Below, in pieces: positions 34,876 through 45,482 of a DNA stretch of 64,000 bases. The notes below the pieces were generated by a model. It did not search any database, had not been told where the DNA came from, and saw nothing but the letters and a program-made list of their open reading frames with translations. Position 1 is the stretch's first letter; each line of letters opens with the position of its first letter. The DNA is from Planctomycetota bacterium (GTDB lineage: Bacteria > Planctomycetota > Phycisphaerae > Sedimentisphaerales > Anaerobacaceae), in NCBI GenBank assembly GCA_019456195.1, contig VRUK01000012.1, positions 1-64,000 of the forward strand. The letters are read 5' to 3'. Both the position numbers and the translations under genes were made by a program.

Positions 34876-35931
34876 TCATTCCGCTATTAAAACATCCCAA
34901 AGTTCACTCTGCAGGCTTGCTGATGGTTCCTTTGCGAAAATTGCTGTTTTGTCCACAAATACTGTTACATCCGGCCCAATGGGTTTATATACAACCGGAT
35001 TGGTCGGGCCAAATATAGCTAATGTTCTGACTCCCAAACTCCCAGCCAAGTGCGTAATTCCACTATCGTTGCCGATAAACGCATTTGCATGACTCAACAG
35101 TTCCAATATCTGCTCCAGGGACAAATCCCTTAGATACTTTGCAATACTGCCTATTTTCTTAATTGCTGCATTACTGAATCTGTCCAGTTCGGCCGGTCCT
35201 AATAAGAAAATGACCTCAATACCTTCTGAATCGAGCTTTTTAGCTACAGCCAAAAAATTGTCCAGGTGCCAGCATTTGTGTAATCCACCGCTGCCGGGCT
35301 GAATAACCACTAATTTCTTACCAGATCCAAGTCCCATTCCTTTTAGCAGTTCTTTACCTCGTGCGATATCCACCTCGGTTGTTTTTATTAAGCAATCACC
35401 GTGCGGAACCTGCCCTGGTTGCAAAGACAAACCGCTATGGCTGATAAAATGTTGTATGTAAAAGTCGGTTAAATGTCCGGAAAAACTTTTTGGCGGTTTC
35501 AAAAACAGGGTTATAACTTCTGCACTGTGGCTGCAATTAGCTGTGAAAATCAGGTTTTGTTCAAAGTTACTGTCCGGCTCACCTAAAAAGGTCGCTATCC
35601 AGGCATAACCCGAAAATATATTTATCAGAGGATCCCTGTCAGTGAGATTAAATGCTTCAGTTTCCATAAATAATCGATGTAAATCGATCGAATCTATGGA
35701 GCTAATGCTGTCAATGCAGGTTCTACCCGGTAAAATGCCGACATATTCACTGTGTCCAAGAATATCGACACCGCCCAATCCGAGGATTTCTTTCATAAAT
35801 GCAGCCAGCGGCAGCGTTAAAATACAATCACCTATCGCCCCCGGCTGTAAAATTACCCCTCGTTGTGCTTTCCGAGCAGCTTCAGCTCCCTTTTCTCTGA
35901 GCAAGTCCAAAATGTCATCATTTACTCTCAT
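34876..35931 (-). CDS. Glycosyltransferase family 9 (heptosyltransferase-like)
   Basis: A 351-residue GT-B inverting transferase. N-terminal RGVILQPGAIGDCILTLPLA is the GT9 opening signature. The donor site reads VVIQPGSGGLHKCWHLDNFL, and the end contains FIGNDSGITHLAGSLGVRTL then AIFGPTNPVVYKP, as in WaaC and WaaF. It leads a group with lpxD, lpxI and the Kdo-kinase-like gene, so transfer of a heptose or similar sugar to the lipid A inner core is the likely job. The true sugar is uncertain because planctomycete cores are little known. Confidence 0.85.
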   Translation of the reverse strand: MRVNDDILDLLREKGAEAARKAQRGVILQPGAIGDCILTLPLAAFMKEILGLGGVDILGHSEYVGILPGRTCIDSISSIDSIDLHRLFMETEAFNLTDRDPLINIFSGYAWIATFLGEPDSNFEQNLIFTANCSHSAEVITLFLKPPKSFSGHLTDFYIQHFISHSGLSLQPGQVPHGDCLIKTTEVDIARGKELLKGMGLGSGKKLVVIQPGSGGLHKCWHLDNFLAVAKKLDSEGIEVIFLLGPAELDRFSNAAIKKIGSIAKYLRDLSLEQILELLSHANAFIGNDSGITHLAGSLGVRTLAIFGPTNPVVYKPIGPDVTVFVDKTAIFAKEPSASLQSELWDVLIAE

Positions 35932-35961
35932 ATTATACAGCTATATTATATTGTTGTTAGT

Positions 35962-35991
35962 ATCATACCAACTAATTTGATGAATTGTCAA
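35962..35991 (-). promoter_or_regulatory. Sigma-70-type promoter for the lipid A gene group
   Basis: On the minus strand TTGACA (35991-35986) and TATGAT (35967-35962) are 18 bases apart. The start of transcription would be near 35955, about 25 bases before the GT9 gene. Confidence 0.55.
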
Positions 35992-36063
35992 TCCATCTAT
36001 CACTCGGTGCGACACAACTCTTTTGTCAATAACTTACTATTCAACTCAACGTGCAAAACGAAA

Positions 36064-38512
36064 TTAATCTTGAGGATAAATAATTATACGGTCGTGGACA
36101 ACAGTTACTAAATCATCTTTGCCGTCGCTTGTGATGTCAAAGACCTTTAGCTCTCGCGGCTCAACTCTGGACTTAGGGAGCCCCTTACTATCGCGATAAT
36201 TTTTCTGCTCGAATATCTTAAATCGCATTGCCGGAATCGGCTTGAAACCAGTATCCAAGGCAAGTAATTCAATGTGATTGTTCCTGTATTCTACCATAAT
36301 AATATCGGTTCTGAAGTCTTTGTTTATATCTCCTGCAGTAAGGTTGCCGTAGACCCCGTCTTTTATTTTTGTCTCGTAGCTAAACAACTGTTCCAAATGC
36401 TGCGTGATATTGCTGCCGCTGGGTGGAGTTATAAGTGCATACTTCCCACTGTCAAACAGTAGGAGAGTATAGGCGTGGTTGCCTGTAAGCTGCGCAAAAA
36501 GCATTTTGAGATGTAAAGCATCATTCCATCTGCCGACATCCAATTCTTTCTCAACCCGATAGGTTTTGTCATCACTGGCTTTAAGTATCTGAAGCTGTCC
36601 TTTTCTACCGTCCAGCAGTAAAATTGCAGGCCCGGTTTCCAAACATTCACCGTAAATATTAAAAGCTGCAACAGCCGATATTTGGTTCTCTGTGTTCTTG
36701 GCGTTGTATTGGTCGATAATACTCCAGTTTTGGCCTTCTGAGAAAACCAGACTTCTTGCGAAGTTCTTTTGTGCTACTAAAAGCTCTTGACCCGACTTGC
36801 CATCCACATTGGCCATAGCAGTTGAACGCAGAGACGCATCTTTAATCAGACTGGAAAGAGCTTTCGGCGAGTCAACTATTTCAAATTGTCTCTTTTGCAC
36901 CTGGCGAACTAATATTGGAAGCTCATAGCTGACGAATATCAGAACATCCTGTAAGCCATCCTGGTCAACATCGAGCACTTTCAAGCCATCCGGGTTGGAG
37001 GTGAGCTTCTTAAGCTCTAAAGCAGACTCGTTTTCATCGACGTTTTCGACAATATTAGACTTTCTAACGGTAACTCTTGTCAAATTGATTCTCTGTTTCT
37101 CTTTTGCCGCGAGATTATAAATAGTTCTTAGGCTTCTAACATCACTTTCGTCTATCGATATATAAAGGCAATCCACGTTGCCATCATTATCAACATCCGC
37201 CAGCTCCATTGCCACCGGCTGGCCTGTTAAATCGACAGGCCGTGGAAATGATAGTCTATCGTCTTCGAACTTAGTTAAGCCGACTACTTTTTCCTTAATG
37301 CTTAAGATGCCCAGTTCGGTTTTCCCGTCACCGTTAATATCGGCCGCGGATAAGCTCGTGATATCTGTAAAAGCTGGAAATCTAACCGGCTCAGCAAGTC
37401 CAATTTTGGGTGTTTGTTTGTAGAAAATAAGCTCAGCTGCACCTGGGTCGCTAATTGTGATATCAGATAGGCCGTCTCCGTCGAAATCGCCGATTACCAA
37501 ATCGCGTGTTGTGTCCGCCTCACTTGAAGTAAGAGGATAAAAAAGAATTGGCCAGTCGGTATCTTTCTGGTTTTCTAAGGAAAATTTATAACAGATTAAC
37601 CGTCCGCTCCTGCCGTCAACAGTCAGTATTTCATCACCCGGTGCATCATCGATGTTGTGAATCTTAAAGGTGAACGGTCTTTCAATAAAGAATCGTACTT
37701 GTGGGCCTAATTGTCCCGTTTTAAGGCCGAATCGAACATGGATCGGTTTTTCCATATCATTCGTCATAAGTATAAGATCATTTATATTATCGCCGTTCAG
37801 GTCGCCGGTTTTAAGGCTTAATGTTTGTGTAGATGTTGGATATTTTACTGGTTCAGCCATCGAGCCGGTTTCTTTTTGCACAACGATATAAACACCATCG
37901 CGGCCGGCCAGAGCCAGGTCCTCAGCACCATCATTATTCAGGTCTGCACATGCCAATATATTGGAAGTTAACAGACCATCATCAATCTCAAATCTCTTTT
38001 TTGTTCGCCAACTCAATGGTTTTATTGATGCTCTCTGTGGACCCGTTTCGGCTGTGTCGGCCTTTTGTAATAACACATACAGCCCCTTAGGCTCACCATA
38101 AAAAGCCAAATCTGTCATTCCATCTGAATTCAAATCCCCACAAACAAGGCTATACACTTTTTCTGAAGCCGCGATACTCTGTTTATCAAAACGAGTAAGG
38201 GGGGTGATTGTATTTACATCTATGTCATTAAGATCAACCGCAATGTCTGTTTCATCGGGCCCGACAGTTTCTTTTTGAATCAGCAGTTCTATCTTGGCCT
38301 TTGTGTTGTTTACGACTGCAATATCATTTCGACCGTCACCATTAAAGTCAGCGACCGTTAAGTTTTTTATCCCCCAGTCTAACTTGATTATCTCTATTTC
38401 TCCGAATCCATAATATGCTGATATGTCATCTAAGCCGGTCTGTTGAGCGTTTACATTGGCCAGAATTATACTTGCTAAGTAGAGCTGCGATTATTGCTTT
38501 ATTTAACGGCAT
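36064..38512 (-). CDS. Exported FG-GAP/VCBS repeat protein, frameshift in the signal peptide
   Basis: A protein of about 816 residues built of roughly ten calcium-binding FG-GAP/VCBS-type repeats. Examples are DFNGDGRNDIAVVN, DLNSDGMTDLAFYG, DLNNDGAEDLALAG, DFDGDGLSDITISD and DVDQDGLQDVLIFV. It would fold as a beta-propeller outside the cytoplasm. The open frame runs upstream of its first ATG to 38494, reading ASIILANVNAQQTGLDD, the end of a signal peptide. The start of that peptide, MPLNKAIIAALL, lies in another frame from an ATG at 38512, nine bases after AGAGG. One extra base near 38476 separates them. It may be a real mutation, a phase-variable site or a sequence error. Confidence 0.8.
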
Positions 38513-38568
38513 AGTGAAAAACCTCTATTTTTATCACGTTTGTTGTTTTTCTTCGATAAATAATGCAA

Positions 38569-40047
38569 TCACCCGCTTTTTGGTAATAGCCGAATCCGCA
38601 GAGCGATATCGTCAACATATTTAGATGAAGACAGTGTCCGATTGCCGTTGTTGTGTTGAAACGTTTCGGCCTTGTCAATCTTTCCAGTTTTTGTATTTAT
38701 CCATTCTGCTCTATAAGTTCCTTTGGGTAACTCCACGATTAGTTTTGCTTCATTACCGCCATTAATATAAATAGCATAAGTACGGCCAACCTGGACCAGA
38801 GTACGTGCGGTTGCCTTATACGTAATTCCACCTTTGATAACCGAATTGTCCGGCTTCATTTTGATAAAATCGAAACTGTTGATGAAATCCTTTAGAATCT
38901 CCAGTTGCTTGTGCAGTACTGAACCACCGCTGCCCGGGGCATTGATTTCTGCTGTTCCATCTTCGTGACCAACTGTGAACGAATAGTCGAGATTATCATA
39001 GACTGCACCGCCCGCGATGATAAAGTCCCAGCCTTCGAGCCGATACGGTTTGGGTTCGCTGCCTGCAAAGCCCGTCTCGTCGTCGCCGATTACTTTGTTT
39101 AAGCCATAGTTCTCTGTTACGGCCTTTGGTGGCTTGGCATAATGAAAGTTGAAAATCGAAATATATGGATTCGGCTTGACCACTTTCTCGGACTTATTGG
39201 CAATGTTCTGGGCGATTAAGTGTTTTCTTATAAACTTTGCTTCGGCCTTGACTATGGTCTCAGCGATGTGGTTTTGCCAATCGAGCGTTACTCCACCGAA
39301 GTACGGCTCATTGCAGATTTCATAATAAACGTTATCGAAGTTCCTTAATTCCTTCACTATCCTGCGTACCATTGAATCCTGTACAGCAAGCAGCCTTGGG
39401 TGATTTAGCGTGTAAACCTCAGTGCGTTCCATTTTGCCGGTGTCGTTGATATTATTGACGGCATTCATAGGGCTGAGTTTCCACATATCGTCTTTGTAAA
39501 ATGGGCAAAATAATACCAGTTCAACCACAACGTCGTGTTTGCCCGCTTCCTTAACGAAGTTTCGCAGCCGTTCGAAGTAAGCACTATTCCACTTCGTAAG
39601 GTCGAACTTATTACCGCCATTTGCATAACCAGGTACATTGCTTCGTGCCCAGGGGCAGATCAGTTGTTCTTTTGCCGGTGCCAAAGTATTGTTTTGAATC
39701 TTAAATGCCCCAACAGGTTCACAGTATGCTCCACTGAATGTCCGAGTCAGATTAAAGCCATACGATTTGAGAGTTTTAAGATATTTCTTGTAATCGAAGG
39801 CTTGATTGAGCACTGCCCCGTAATGTTCACCGGATGTTATCAAAACCGTTGGCTTGCCGCGCCACAGAAAGTAGTGGGGATTGTCCGGATGTAACTGAAT
39901 CGGCTTCAGTCTTTTGGCAGGCTGTGCGGCATTTACAGGTAAAATATTGCCGGTAAATCTTAACAATACCACACATACGAGAATTCCAAGTTTAAGGTAA
40001 ATGTTGAACTTTGTTGATGATTCTGGTTTTTGTTTGGTTAATGGCAT
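38569..40047 (-). CDS. Secreted clan GH-A glycoside hydrolase (GH5-like)
   Basis: A 492-residue secreted protein. A basic start and hydrophobic segment (about 17-40, ending LPVNAAQP) form a signal peptide or anchor. The barrel begins HPDNPHYFLWRGKPTVLITS, and the acid/base Glu lies in VYYEICNEPYF (Glu247). The nucleophile is probably Glu324 in GDDETGF. GRTYAIYINGGNEAKLIVEL near 425-445 begins a C-terminal beta domain of the collagen-binding type found with DUF4038-like enzymes. It lies directly upstream of the FG-GAP gene in the same direction. The polysaccharide it cuts is unknown. Confidence 0.8.
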   Translation of the reverse strand: MPLTKQKPESSTKFNIYLKLGILVCVVLLRFTGNILPVNAAQPAKRLKPIQLHPDNPHYFLWRGKPTVLITSGEHYGAVLNQAFDYKKYLKTLKSYGFNLTRTFSGAYCEPVGAFKIQNNTLAPAKEQLICPWARSNVPGYANGGNKFDLTKWNSAYFERLRNFVKEAGKHDVVVELVLFCPFYKDDMWKLSPMNAVNNINDTGKMERTEVYTLNHPRLLAVQDSMVRRIVKELRNFDNVYYEICNEPYFGGVTLDWQNHIAETIVKAEAKFIRKHLIAQNIANKSEKVVKPNPYISIFNFHYAKPPKAVTENYGLNKVIGDDETGFAGSEPKPYRLEGWDFIIAGGAVYDNLDYSFTVGHEDGTAEINAPGSGGSVLHKQLEILKDFINSFDFIKMKPDNSVIKGGITYKATARTLVQVGRTYAIYINGGNEAKLIVELPKGTYRAEWINTKTGKIDKAETFQHNNGNRTLSSSKYVDDIALRIRLLPKSG

Positions 40048-40239
40048 CTTGATTACCTGTTCAAAATATTTTACAGTTCGTTCAATTCATGCATTTTAAC
40101 ATACCTCGGGGTAATTTATAGGATAAACTTGGACGCAATCAATTCGGCTTTGCTTGCCCTGAATCCGCAAAGAAGAAGCAGGGAGGTGCTTAAGAAAGAA
40201 TCAGCTTTTTAACTGGCTTTTGAACGGCAAAGGAGTAAG

Positions 40240-40293
40240 ATGACAGCAGTTTGGTCAAGAAGGACCGAAGCTGCATTTGGACCAGGTAAGTGA
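40240..40293 (+). CDS. Possible 17-residue leader peptide
   Basis: An ATG seven bases after a perfect AGGAG core starts MTAVWSRRTEAAFGPGK and stops at 40293, 40 bases before the next gene. The ribosome site is stronger than at many real genes here, but the frame is very short and there is no comparative support. Confidence 0.2.
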   Translation: MTAVWSRRTEAAFGPGK

Positions 40294-40333
40294 GAAACTA
40301 TTGAACGTATATTGAAATACGGGAGGCGGGCTT

Positions 40334-42268
40334 ATGAAACCGGCTGCATTGATTAGTTTGATAGCACTCGTAGTAATAAACATATCTGGGCATTGCTTCG
40401 CCCAAGGTCAACTTGAGAAAGCTCGGGTACGGATGCGTGATTTGCGTTTTGGCTCTTATGCTACATCGCGACATGTCGAGCAACTTGCGACTGATGAGAC
40501 TGTTCGCGGACGCGCATGGGATACTATCCAGCGCATGGGAATTACTAAACTTTACATCGAAGTCTATCGTGGCGGTCATGTCGTGCTGCCCGAACACCTG
40601 ATATTTGTCCGAAACTGGCTCCGGGAAAAAAATATCGATGTAGTTGGAGGTATCGCCACAGTGCCCGGTGGTGATTTCGGCGTGCGCCAAAAAGGTCCCC
40701 TTAGTTGGTTCAACTGGCAAAATAAAAAGACCCAACGTGATATCGAGAAAGTAATCCGGACGGCGGCGGGTATCTTTGATACTTTTATCGTTGATGATTT
40801 TCTCTGCACAGGTGACGTAAGCGACGAATCGAAGGCCGCAAAGGGCAACCGTTCCTGGGGTGAATATCGGCGTGCTTTGCTAACCGAACTGGCTAAATCG
40901 ATCTTTGTCGAACCTGCGAGGCAGGTCAATCCAACTATCACGATGATAGTCAAATATCCCCAGTGGTACGACCGGTTCCATTTGTTTGGCTATGACACCG
41001 AGACGTTTCCTCAAATCTTTGATAAAGTCTGGGTAGGTACGGAAACCCGCGGCCGCAACACACAGCGATTTGGTTTTGTGCAGCCCTATGAAGGATTTGT
41101 CAATTATCGCTGGCTTGCGGGCATTGCCGGCGACAAGATTGGTGGTGCCTGGTTTGACCATGGTGACTGTCTCGAATACGATTTCCTCGACCAGGCCTAC
41201 ATGAGTGTGCTTGCCGGTGCGCCAGAGCTGGTCTTCTTCAACTTCAACAATATTATGCAGGATCACCCGGACCACGAAAAGGTAATAGCTGAGTTCGACC
41301 AGCTTGCCGAACTGGCCGCTTTCGTCCGCGAACACCCTGTAATCGGCATCCCTGCCTACAAGCCTCCCAATAGCGACCCCGGCGGTGATATGTATATCAT
41401 GGACTTTCTCGGAATGCTTGGTGTCCCCCTCGTACCGGTGCACAAGTTTCCTGAAAGTGCTCCGGTTATCTTTCTGCCTGCACAGGCGGCTTCAGACCCA
41501 TATCTTCTCAATCATATAAAAAGGGCACGTGCCAGAGGTGCTTATATCATAATCACCACAAGTCTTTTAATTGCATCACCCGACGCGGATGAGCTTAAGC
41601 GTATTGCGGGAATCAACTCGAAGGTAAAATCAGAGCCGATTCGTGCACGGCTATTGTCTTATTCACCGAAGACTCAGAATTTTGAAAATACGGATACGAT
41701 GATTAATTTAGAGTCACCTATAGAAGCCGGACTCCTGTCGAAAGAAATAGTGTGCACTGCCGGAGGTAAACAGCTTGCACTTCTTTCTGTGAATGAAACG
41801 CCAGGGGGGCGTATTGCACTGCTAAACACACACACCTACAATCAAGCAGACTTTGATGCCGTAGGAGAGGTTTTGCTCTGTCCTCGGCCCATGGGCCTGC
41901 TCGATATGGAGGGATCGGCTCTTTCCGCTTTTCGTGCGGTATTCGGCAATCGTATAATAACAGAGAATAATAAGACTATTACGCCAAAACCTTTGACTCC
42001 TGTTCTTGATGGTCCGGCTTGTGTTACCATACATCCTTTTGACGATGGGAATTGTGTTGTCCAAAACTTCAATGATGAAGAGGTGAGAGTTGCTGTTACC
42101 ATTCAGATTCAGAACAATAAATCTAATCGATTTATTGACGGATTTACTAAAAAGCCAATCTCCGCCCGAACAGCTAACTCCAAAAGCACTGTATCGCTGG
42201 ACTTGCTCATTCCTGCAAGGGATCGAGTCTGGATTCGGCGTGTTGATTTTGCAGTCAAAGACAATTAA
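40334..42268 (+). CDS. Large exported protein, putative glycoside hydrolase-like barrel
   Basis: A 644-residue protein with a clear signal peptide (MKPAALISLIALVVINISGH, cleavage after CFAQ). Residues about 30-340 look like a TIM barrel: RAWDTIQRMGITKLYIEVYR, WLREKNIDVVGGIATVPGG, TFIVDDFLCTGD, WVGTETRGRN and ELVFFNFNNI. Residues about 340-560 resemble a Rossmann-like trimerisation domain of GH42-type enzymes (VPLVPVHKFPESAPVIFLPA, GRIALLNTHTYN). The end is a small beta domain (CVVQNFNDEEVRVAVTI). No named family is assigned. The start ATG follows GGAGGCGGG. It lies 82 bases upstream of the DUF5107-TPR gene and is probably expressed with it. Confidence 0.6.
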   Translation: MKPAALISLIALVVINISGHCFAQGQLEKARVRMRDLRFGSYATSRHVEQLATDETVRGRAWDTIQRMGITKLYIEVYRGGHVVLPEHLIFVRNWLREKNIDVVGGIATVPGGDFGVRQKGPLSWFNWQNKKTQRDIEKVIRTAAGIFDTFIVDDFLCTGDVSDESKAAKGNRSWGEYRRALLTELAKSIFVEPARQVNPTITMIVKYPQWYDRFHLFGYDTETFPQIFDKVWVGTETRGRNTQRFGFVQPYEGFVNYRWLAGIAGDKIGGAWFDHGDCLEYDFLDQAYMSVLAGAPELVFFNFNNIMQDHPDHEKVIAEFDQLAELAAFVREHPVIGIPAYKPPNSDPGGDMYIMDFLGMLGVPLVPVHKFPESAPVIFLPAQAASDPYLLNHIKRARARGAYIIITTSLLIASPDADELKRIAGINSKVKSEPIRARLLSYSPKTQNFENTDTMINLESPIEAGLLSKEIVCTAGGKQLALLSVNETPGGRIALLNTHTYNQADFDAVGEVLLCPRPMGLLDMEGSALSAFRAVFGNRIITENNKTITPKPLTPVLDGPACVTIHPFDDGNCVVQNFNDEEVRVAVTIQIQNNKSNRFIDGFTKKPISARTANSKSTVSLDLLIPARDRVWIRRVDFAVKDN

Positions 42269-42350
42269 ACTATAGACTTTCAGGATGTGAAGTATTTCAA
42301 TAATATGAGTGCTGAATCATATTTGATAGTGTACATGTGAGGTGATAATT

Positions 42351-45300
42351 ATGAGAAATCTTTTCAAACATTTCTGTTTAATCTTGCTTACCACCGGCTT
42401 ACCTTTAATGCTGTCGAGTCAGAGTTGGGCGAAGACAAGAGCATGGGAAGGTACTATAACGATTCCCACCTATGGATGGTCTGAAGATGTTAACCCCAAG
42501 TTTTGGGCTCTCGAAGGTGGTGTGAAATATTCAACCACACTCAAAGGCACTATCGTTTATCCTTATACAATGCAGGACCATCTGTACAGAACCAAAGCAG
42601 ATCGAACTTACAAAGCCCTGTTTCTTGAAAACGAATATCTGAAAGTTACCTGCCTTCCCGAGTTAGGTGGCCGTCTGCATTCGGTTTTCGATAAAACTGA
42701 AGGCAAGGAAATGTTCCATCTTAATGATGTGATAAAACCGGGTATGATAGCGATGCGTGGGGCCTGGATTAGTGGAGGTGTCGAATGGAACACTGGGCCG
42801 CATGGGCACACTGTAACAATATTGTCACCTGTCGATGCTCTTATCGGCCAAAACAAAGATGGCTCGGCTTACCTTGAGATTAATAATCTGGAAAAGAGTC
42901 AACGCACACAATGGACAGTGCGGGTGACTTTGCATCCGGGCAAGGCTTATCTGGATGAGAAGATTCGCATTTTTAATCCCACAGATGCGATTAGTCCGTA
43001 CTATTTCTGGAACTGCACGGCTTTTCCTTGTCGGGAAGGAACACGCTTTATATATCCTATGACACTCGGAACAGACCATAACGGCGTTGAGTTCTTTTCC
43101 TGGCCTATTCATGAAGATAAGGATATATCATGGTTGAAGAACTATGAAACCTATGCTTCTGTTTTTTCCGTTGACTGTGTGTTTGATTTCTTTGGTGCTT
43201 ACGATGTGGATATGGATCGTGGTATTGTGCAGGTGGCCGACCATCACGAACTAAGCGGCAAAAAAGCATGGACATGGGGGACCTGGGATTTTGGTCTGGT
43301 AAGCCAAAAGAACCTGACCGATAATGACGGTCCGTATATCGAGGTCCAGAGCGGACCACTGCCGACTCAGTCTGATTACGGCATGTTGCTGCCGAGAGCA
43401 GAAGTATCATGGCAGGAATATTGGTATCCAGTGCACGGACTCGCCGACGGTTTCGAATATGCAACGAAGGACGTAGCCATTCAAACTGCCCGTGAAGATG
43501 AAAAGCTCCAACTGCGTATCCTCTCTACGAGTAAGTTCTCCGGGGCTAACTGCACCTTTTCTCAGGGATCCCGGAAACTTCTCAGAAAAACAATAAACCT
43601 AACCCCTGAAAGTCCACAAATGCTGACGCTTTTCTCAGCTCCACGCTCGCCGGTTGATATAACAATCAAGACTAATAAAGGGCAGGTTCTTGCTTCCTTT
43701 ACTACGCCTTTACCTATTCCTAAGATTTCTCCACCTGAGACGTCTAAGTTAATGACAAAACCTGATGAACAGCTTACTTTAGAGGAAAAGTACCTCAAAG
43801 CCAGAAAGTATGACCTTGCGACAGACCGCAGGAAGGCAAGCGAATACTATGAAAAGGCATTGAAAGAAGATGCGCAGTATTCACCTGCACTTCGGGCTTT
43901 AGCTGTGCTTGATATAGAAGCGGGGCTCTATTCGCAGGCGGTCCGGCGGCTAAAGAAGGCCCTGGATAGAGATGCCGCCGATGGATCCTCCTGGATATTC
44001 CTTGGTATGAGTCATTTAAGATTAGCAGACAATAAAGAAGCTCTTAGGTGTGCTTATGAGGCGGTAAAATATCATGGTACGGCTTCTCTCGGTTATGACC
44101 TGGCGGGGCGTGCTTATATGCGATTGGGAGAATACTTAAAAGCCGTCGAGGCCTTTGAGACAGCGGTCCGATTAAACCCGAGAGATACTAAGGCAAAGAA
44201 TCATCTGCTCTTGGCTTTGTATGCTGCGGGAAAAACAAAACTGGCGTACAGATATGCTGAAGAAAGAATCGTTCAAAATCCCACGGATTTGGTTCCAAGG
44301 GCTCTGATTGCACTGCAAAACAAAGGCCGGATGAACCGCTTTGTGAGTGAAGCACGAGCTTTCGTAGGAGAGGATGATTTTCAGATGTTGGAGACCAGTC
44401 TTGTTTTTGGGCAGCTCGGGTTGGCAAAAGAAGCTGAAGAGTTGCTTTCAGCAGTGTGTGTCGAGGCAGTGGCGGAAAACGAACGCAGCCCATTGCCAAT
44501 CTATTATTTAGCCTATTTTGCATCGCTGCAGAAAGACCGCACAAAAGCCAGAGCGTATCTCGACCAGGCTGCCGGGATTTACAGGGATTATATTTTTCCA
44601 TCCCGCCTTGAAGCGATTGAGGTATTTAAGTACGCCATTGAACAAAATCCTGATGATGCTAACGCACATCTCTACATTGGGAATCTTTATGGTCACCTTG
44701 GCCGGTTATCTGAGGCTGTTCGGCACTGGCAAAGGGCGGCTGATTTAGACTCATCATTGAGTGTAGCATTTCGTAATCTTGGCCTTTATGTCTGGGCTAT
44801 CGAGAACGACCTGTCGAAGGTTGAAGAACTGTATCGTAAAGCCATAGCTGCCCGGCCGAAAGACCAAACTCTGTATCGGGACCTGGCGGACGTTTTACTG
44901 GCGGCAAACAAACGCACAGAAGCGATAACGGTTCTCGAATCGACACCGTTTGACAAACTCAGACGTGCCGATGTTATTATTATGTTAGCTCAGGCTTATC
45001 TTGATGAACGAAGATACGCTAAAGCTGTTGACTTACTCGAATCAACGCCGTACTTTGTTAACTGGGAAGGCCAGACAGTCACGTGGGACTTATTCCATAA
45101 AGCTCATTTGGAAAGGGGCAAAAGACGCTTTGAAAATAAGGATATGGAAGGGGCCTTGCATGATTTTGAGGCGGCTTTAACCTATCCGGAAAATATAGGT
45201 GTCGGACGCTCGAATAAACCTCAGGAAGCACAGGCGCAGTACTGGCGGGGAAGGGCGCTGGAAGCCCTTGAACGTCTTGAAGATGCACGCTTGGCTTGGA

Positions 45301-45386
45301 AAGAAGGGGCCGCCGGACATGAGGGCTCAAACGAGCAGAATAAGTATCGTCAACTCTGTAAAAAGGCGCTTTCGATACAAAATTAA
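42351..45386 (+). CDS. Exported DUF5107 domain protein with TPR repeats
   Basis: A 1011-residue secreted protein. A signal peptide ends near SSQSWAKT. Residues about 30-340 are the DUF5107 beta-sandwich: TYGWSEDVNPKFWALEGGVK, LENEYLKVTCLPELGGRLHS, SGGVEWNTGPHGHTV and YYFWNCTAFPC. This resembles galactose-mutarotase-like domains. From about residue 450 to the end come at least ten tetratricopeptide repeats (for example KASEYYEKALKEDAQYSPAL and AVEAFETAVRLNPRDTKAKN). Proteins of this form occur widely next to glycoside hydrolases in Bacteroidota and planctomycetes; a role in oligosaccharide binding or hydrolysis is assumed. The ATG at 42351 is eight bases after GAGG; an in-frame GTG three codons earlier is less likely. 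Confidence 0.85.
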   Translation: MRNLFKHFCLILLTTGLPLMLSSQSWAKTRAWEGTITIPTYGWSEDVNPKFWALEGGVKYSTTLKGTIVYPYTMQDHLYRTKADRTYKALFLENEYLKVTCLPELGGRLHSVFDKTEGKEMFHLNDVIKPGMIAMRGAWISGGVEWNTGPHGHTVTILSPVDALIGQNKDGSAYLEINNLEKSQRTQWTVRVTLHPGKAYLDEKIRIFNPTDAISPYYFWNCTAFPCREGTRFIYPMTLGTDHNGVEFFSWPIHEDKDISWLKNYETYASVFSVDCVFDFFGAYDVDMDRGIVQVADHHELSGKKAWTWGTWDFGLVSQKNLTDNDGPYIEVQSGPLPTQSDYGMLLPRAEVSWQEYWYPVHGLADGFEYATKDVAIQTAREDEKLQLRILSTSKFSGANCTFSQGSRKLLRKTINLTPESPQMLTLFSAPRSPVDITIKTNKGQVLASFTTPLPIPKISPPETSKLMTKPDEQLTLEEKYLKARKYDLATDRRKASEYYEKALKEDAQYSPALRALAVLDIEAGLYSQAVRRLKKALDRDAADGSSWIFLGMSHLRLADNKEALRCAYEAVKYHGTASLGYDLAGRAYMRLGEYLKAVEAFETAVRLNPRDTKAKNHLLLALYAAGKTKLAYRYAEERIVQNPTDLVPRALIALQNKGRMNRFVSEARAFVGEDDFQMLETSLVFGQLGLAKEAEELLSAVCVEAVAENERSPLPIYYLAYFASLQKDRTKARAYLDQAAGIYRDYIFPSRLEAIEVFKYAIEQNPDDANAHLYIGNLYGHLGRLSEAVRHWQRAADLDSSLSVAFRNLGLYVWAIENDLSKVEELYRKAIAARPKDQTLYRDLADVLLAANKRTEAITVLESTPFDKLRRADVIIMLAQAYLDERRYAKAVDLLESTPYFVNWEGQTVTWDLFHKAHLERGKRRFENKDMEGALHDFEAALTYPENIGVGRSNKPQEAQAQYWRGRALEALERLEDARLAWKEGAAGHEGSNEQNKYRQLCKKALSIQN

Positions 45387-45482
45387 CCGGTTTTCTTCCG
45401 AAAAAAGCAAACGCGTTATTTTGTTATTTGCCTAATGGTCAAAAGGCACACGGACGGTTCAGAGACGTAATAAGTTTAGTAG

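Noticed and set aside
40880-41443. A 187-codon minus-strand frame inside the GH-like gene
   Set aside because: It lies antisense to a gene with signal peptide and coherent domains and has no motif of its own.
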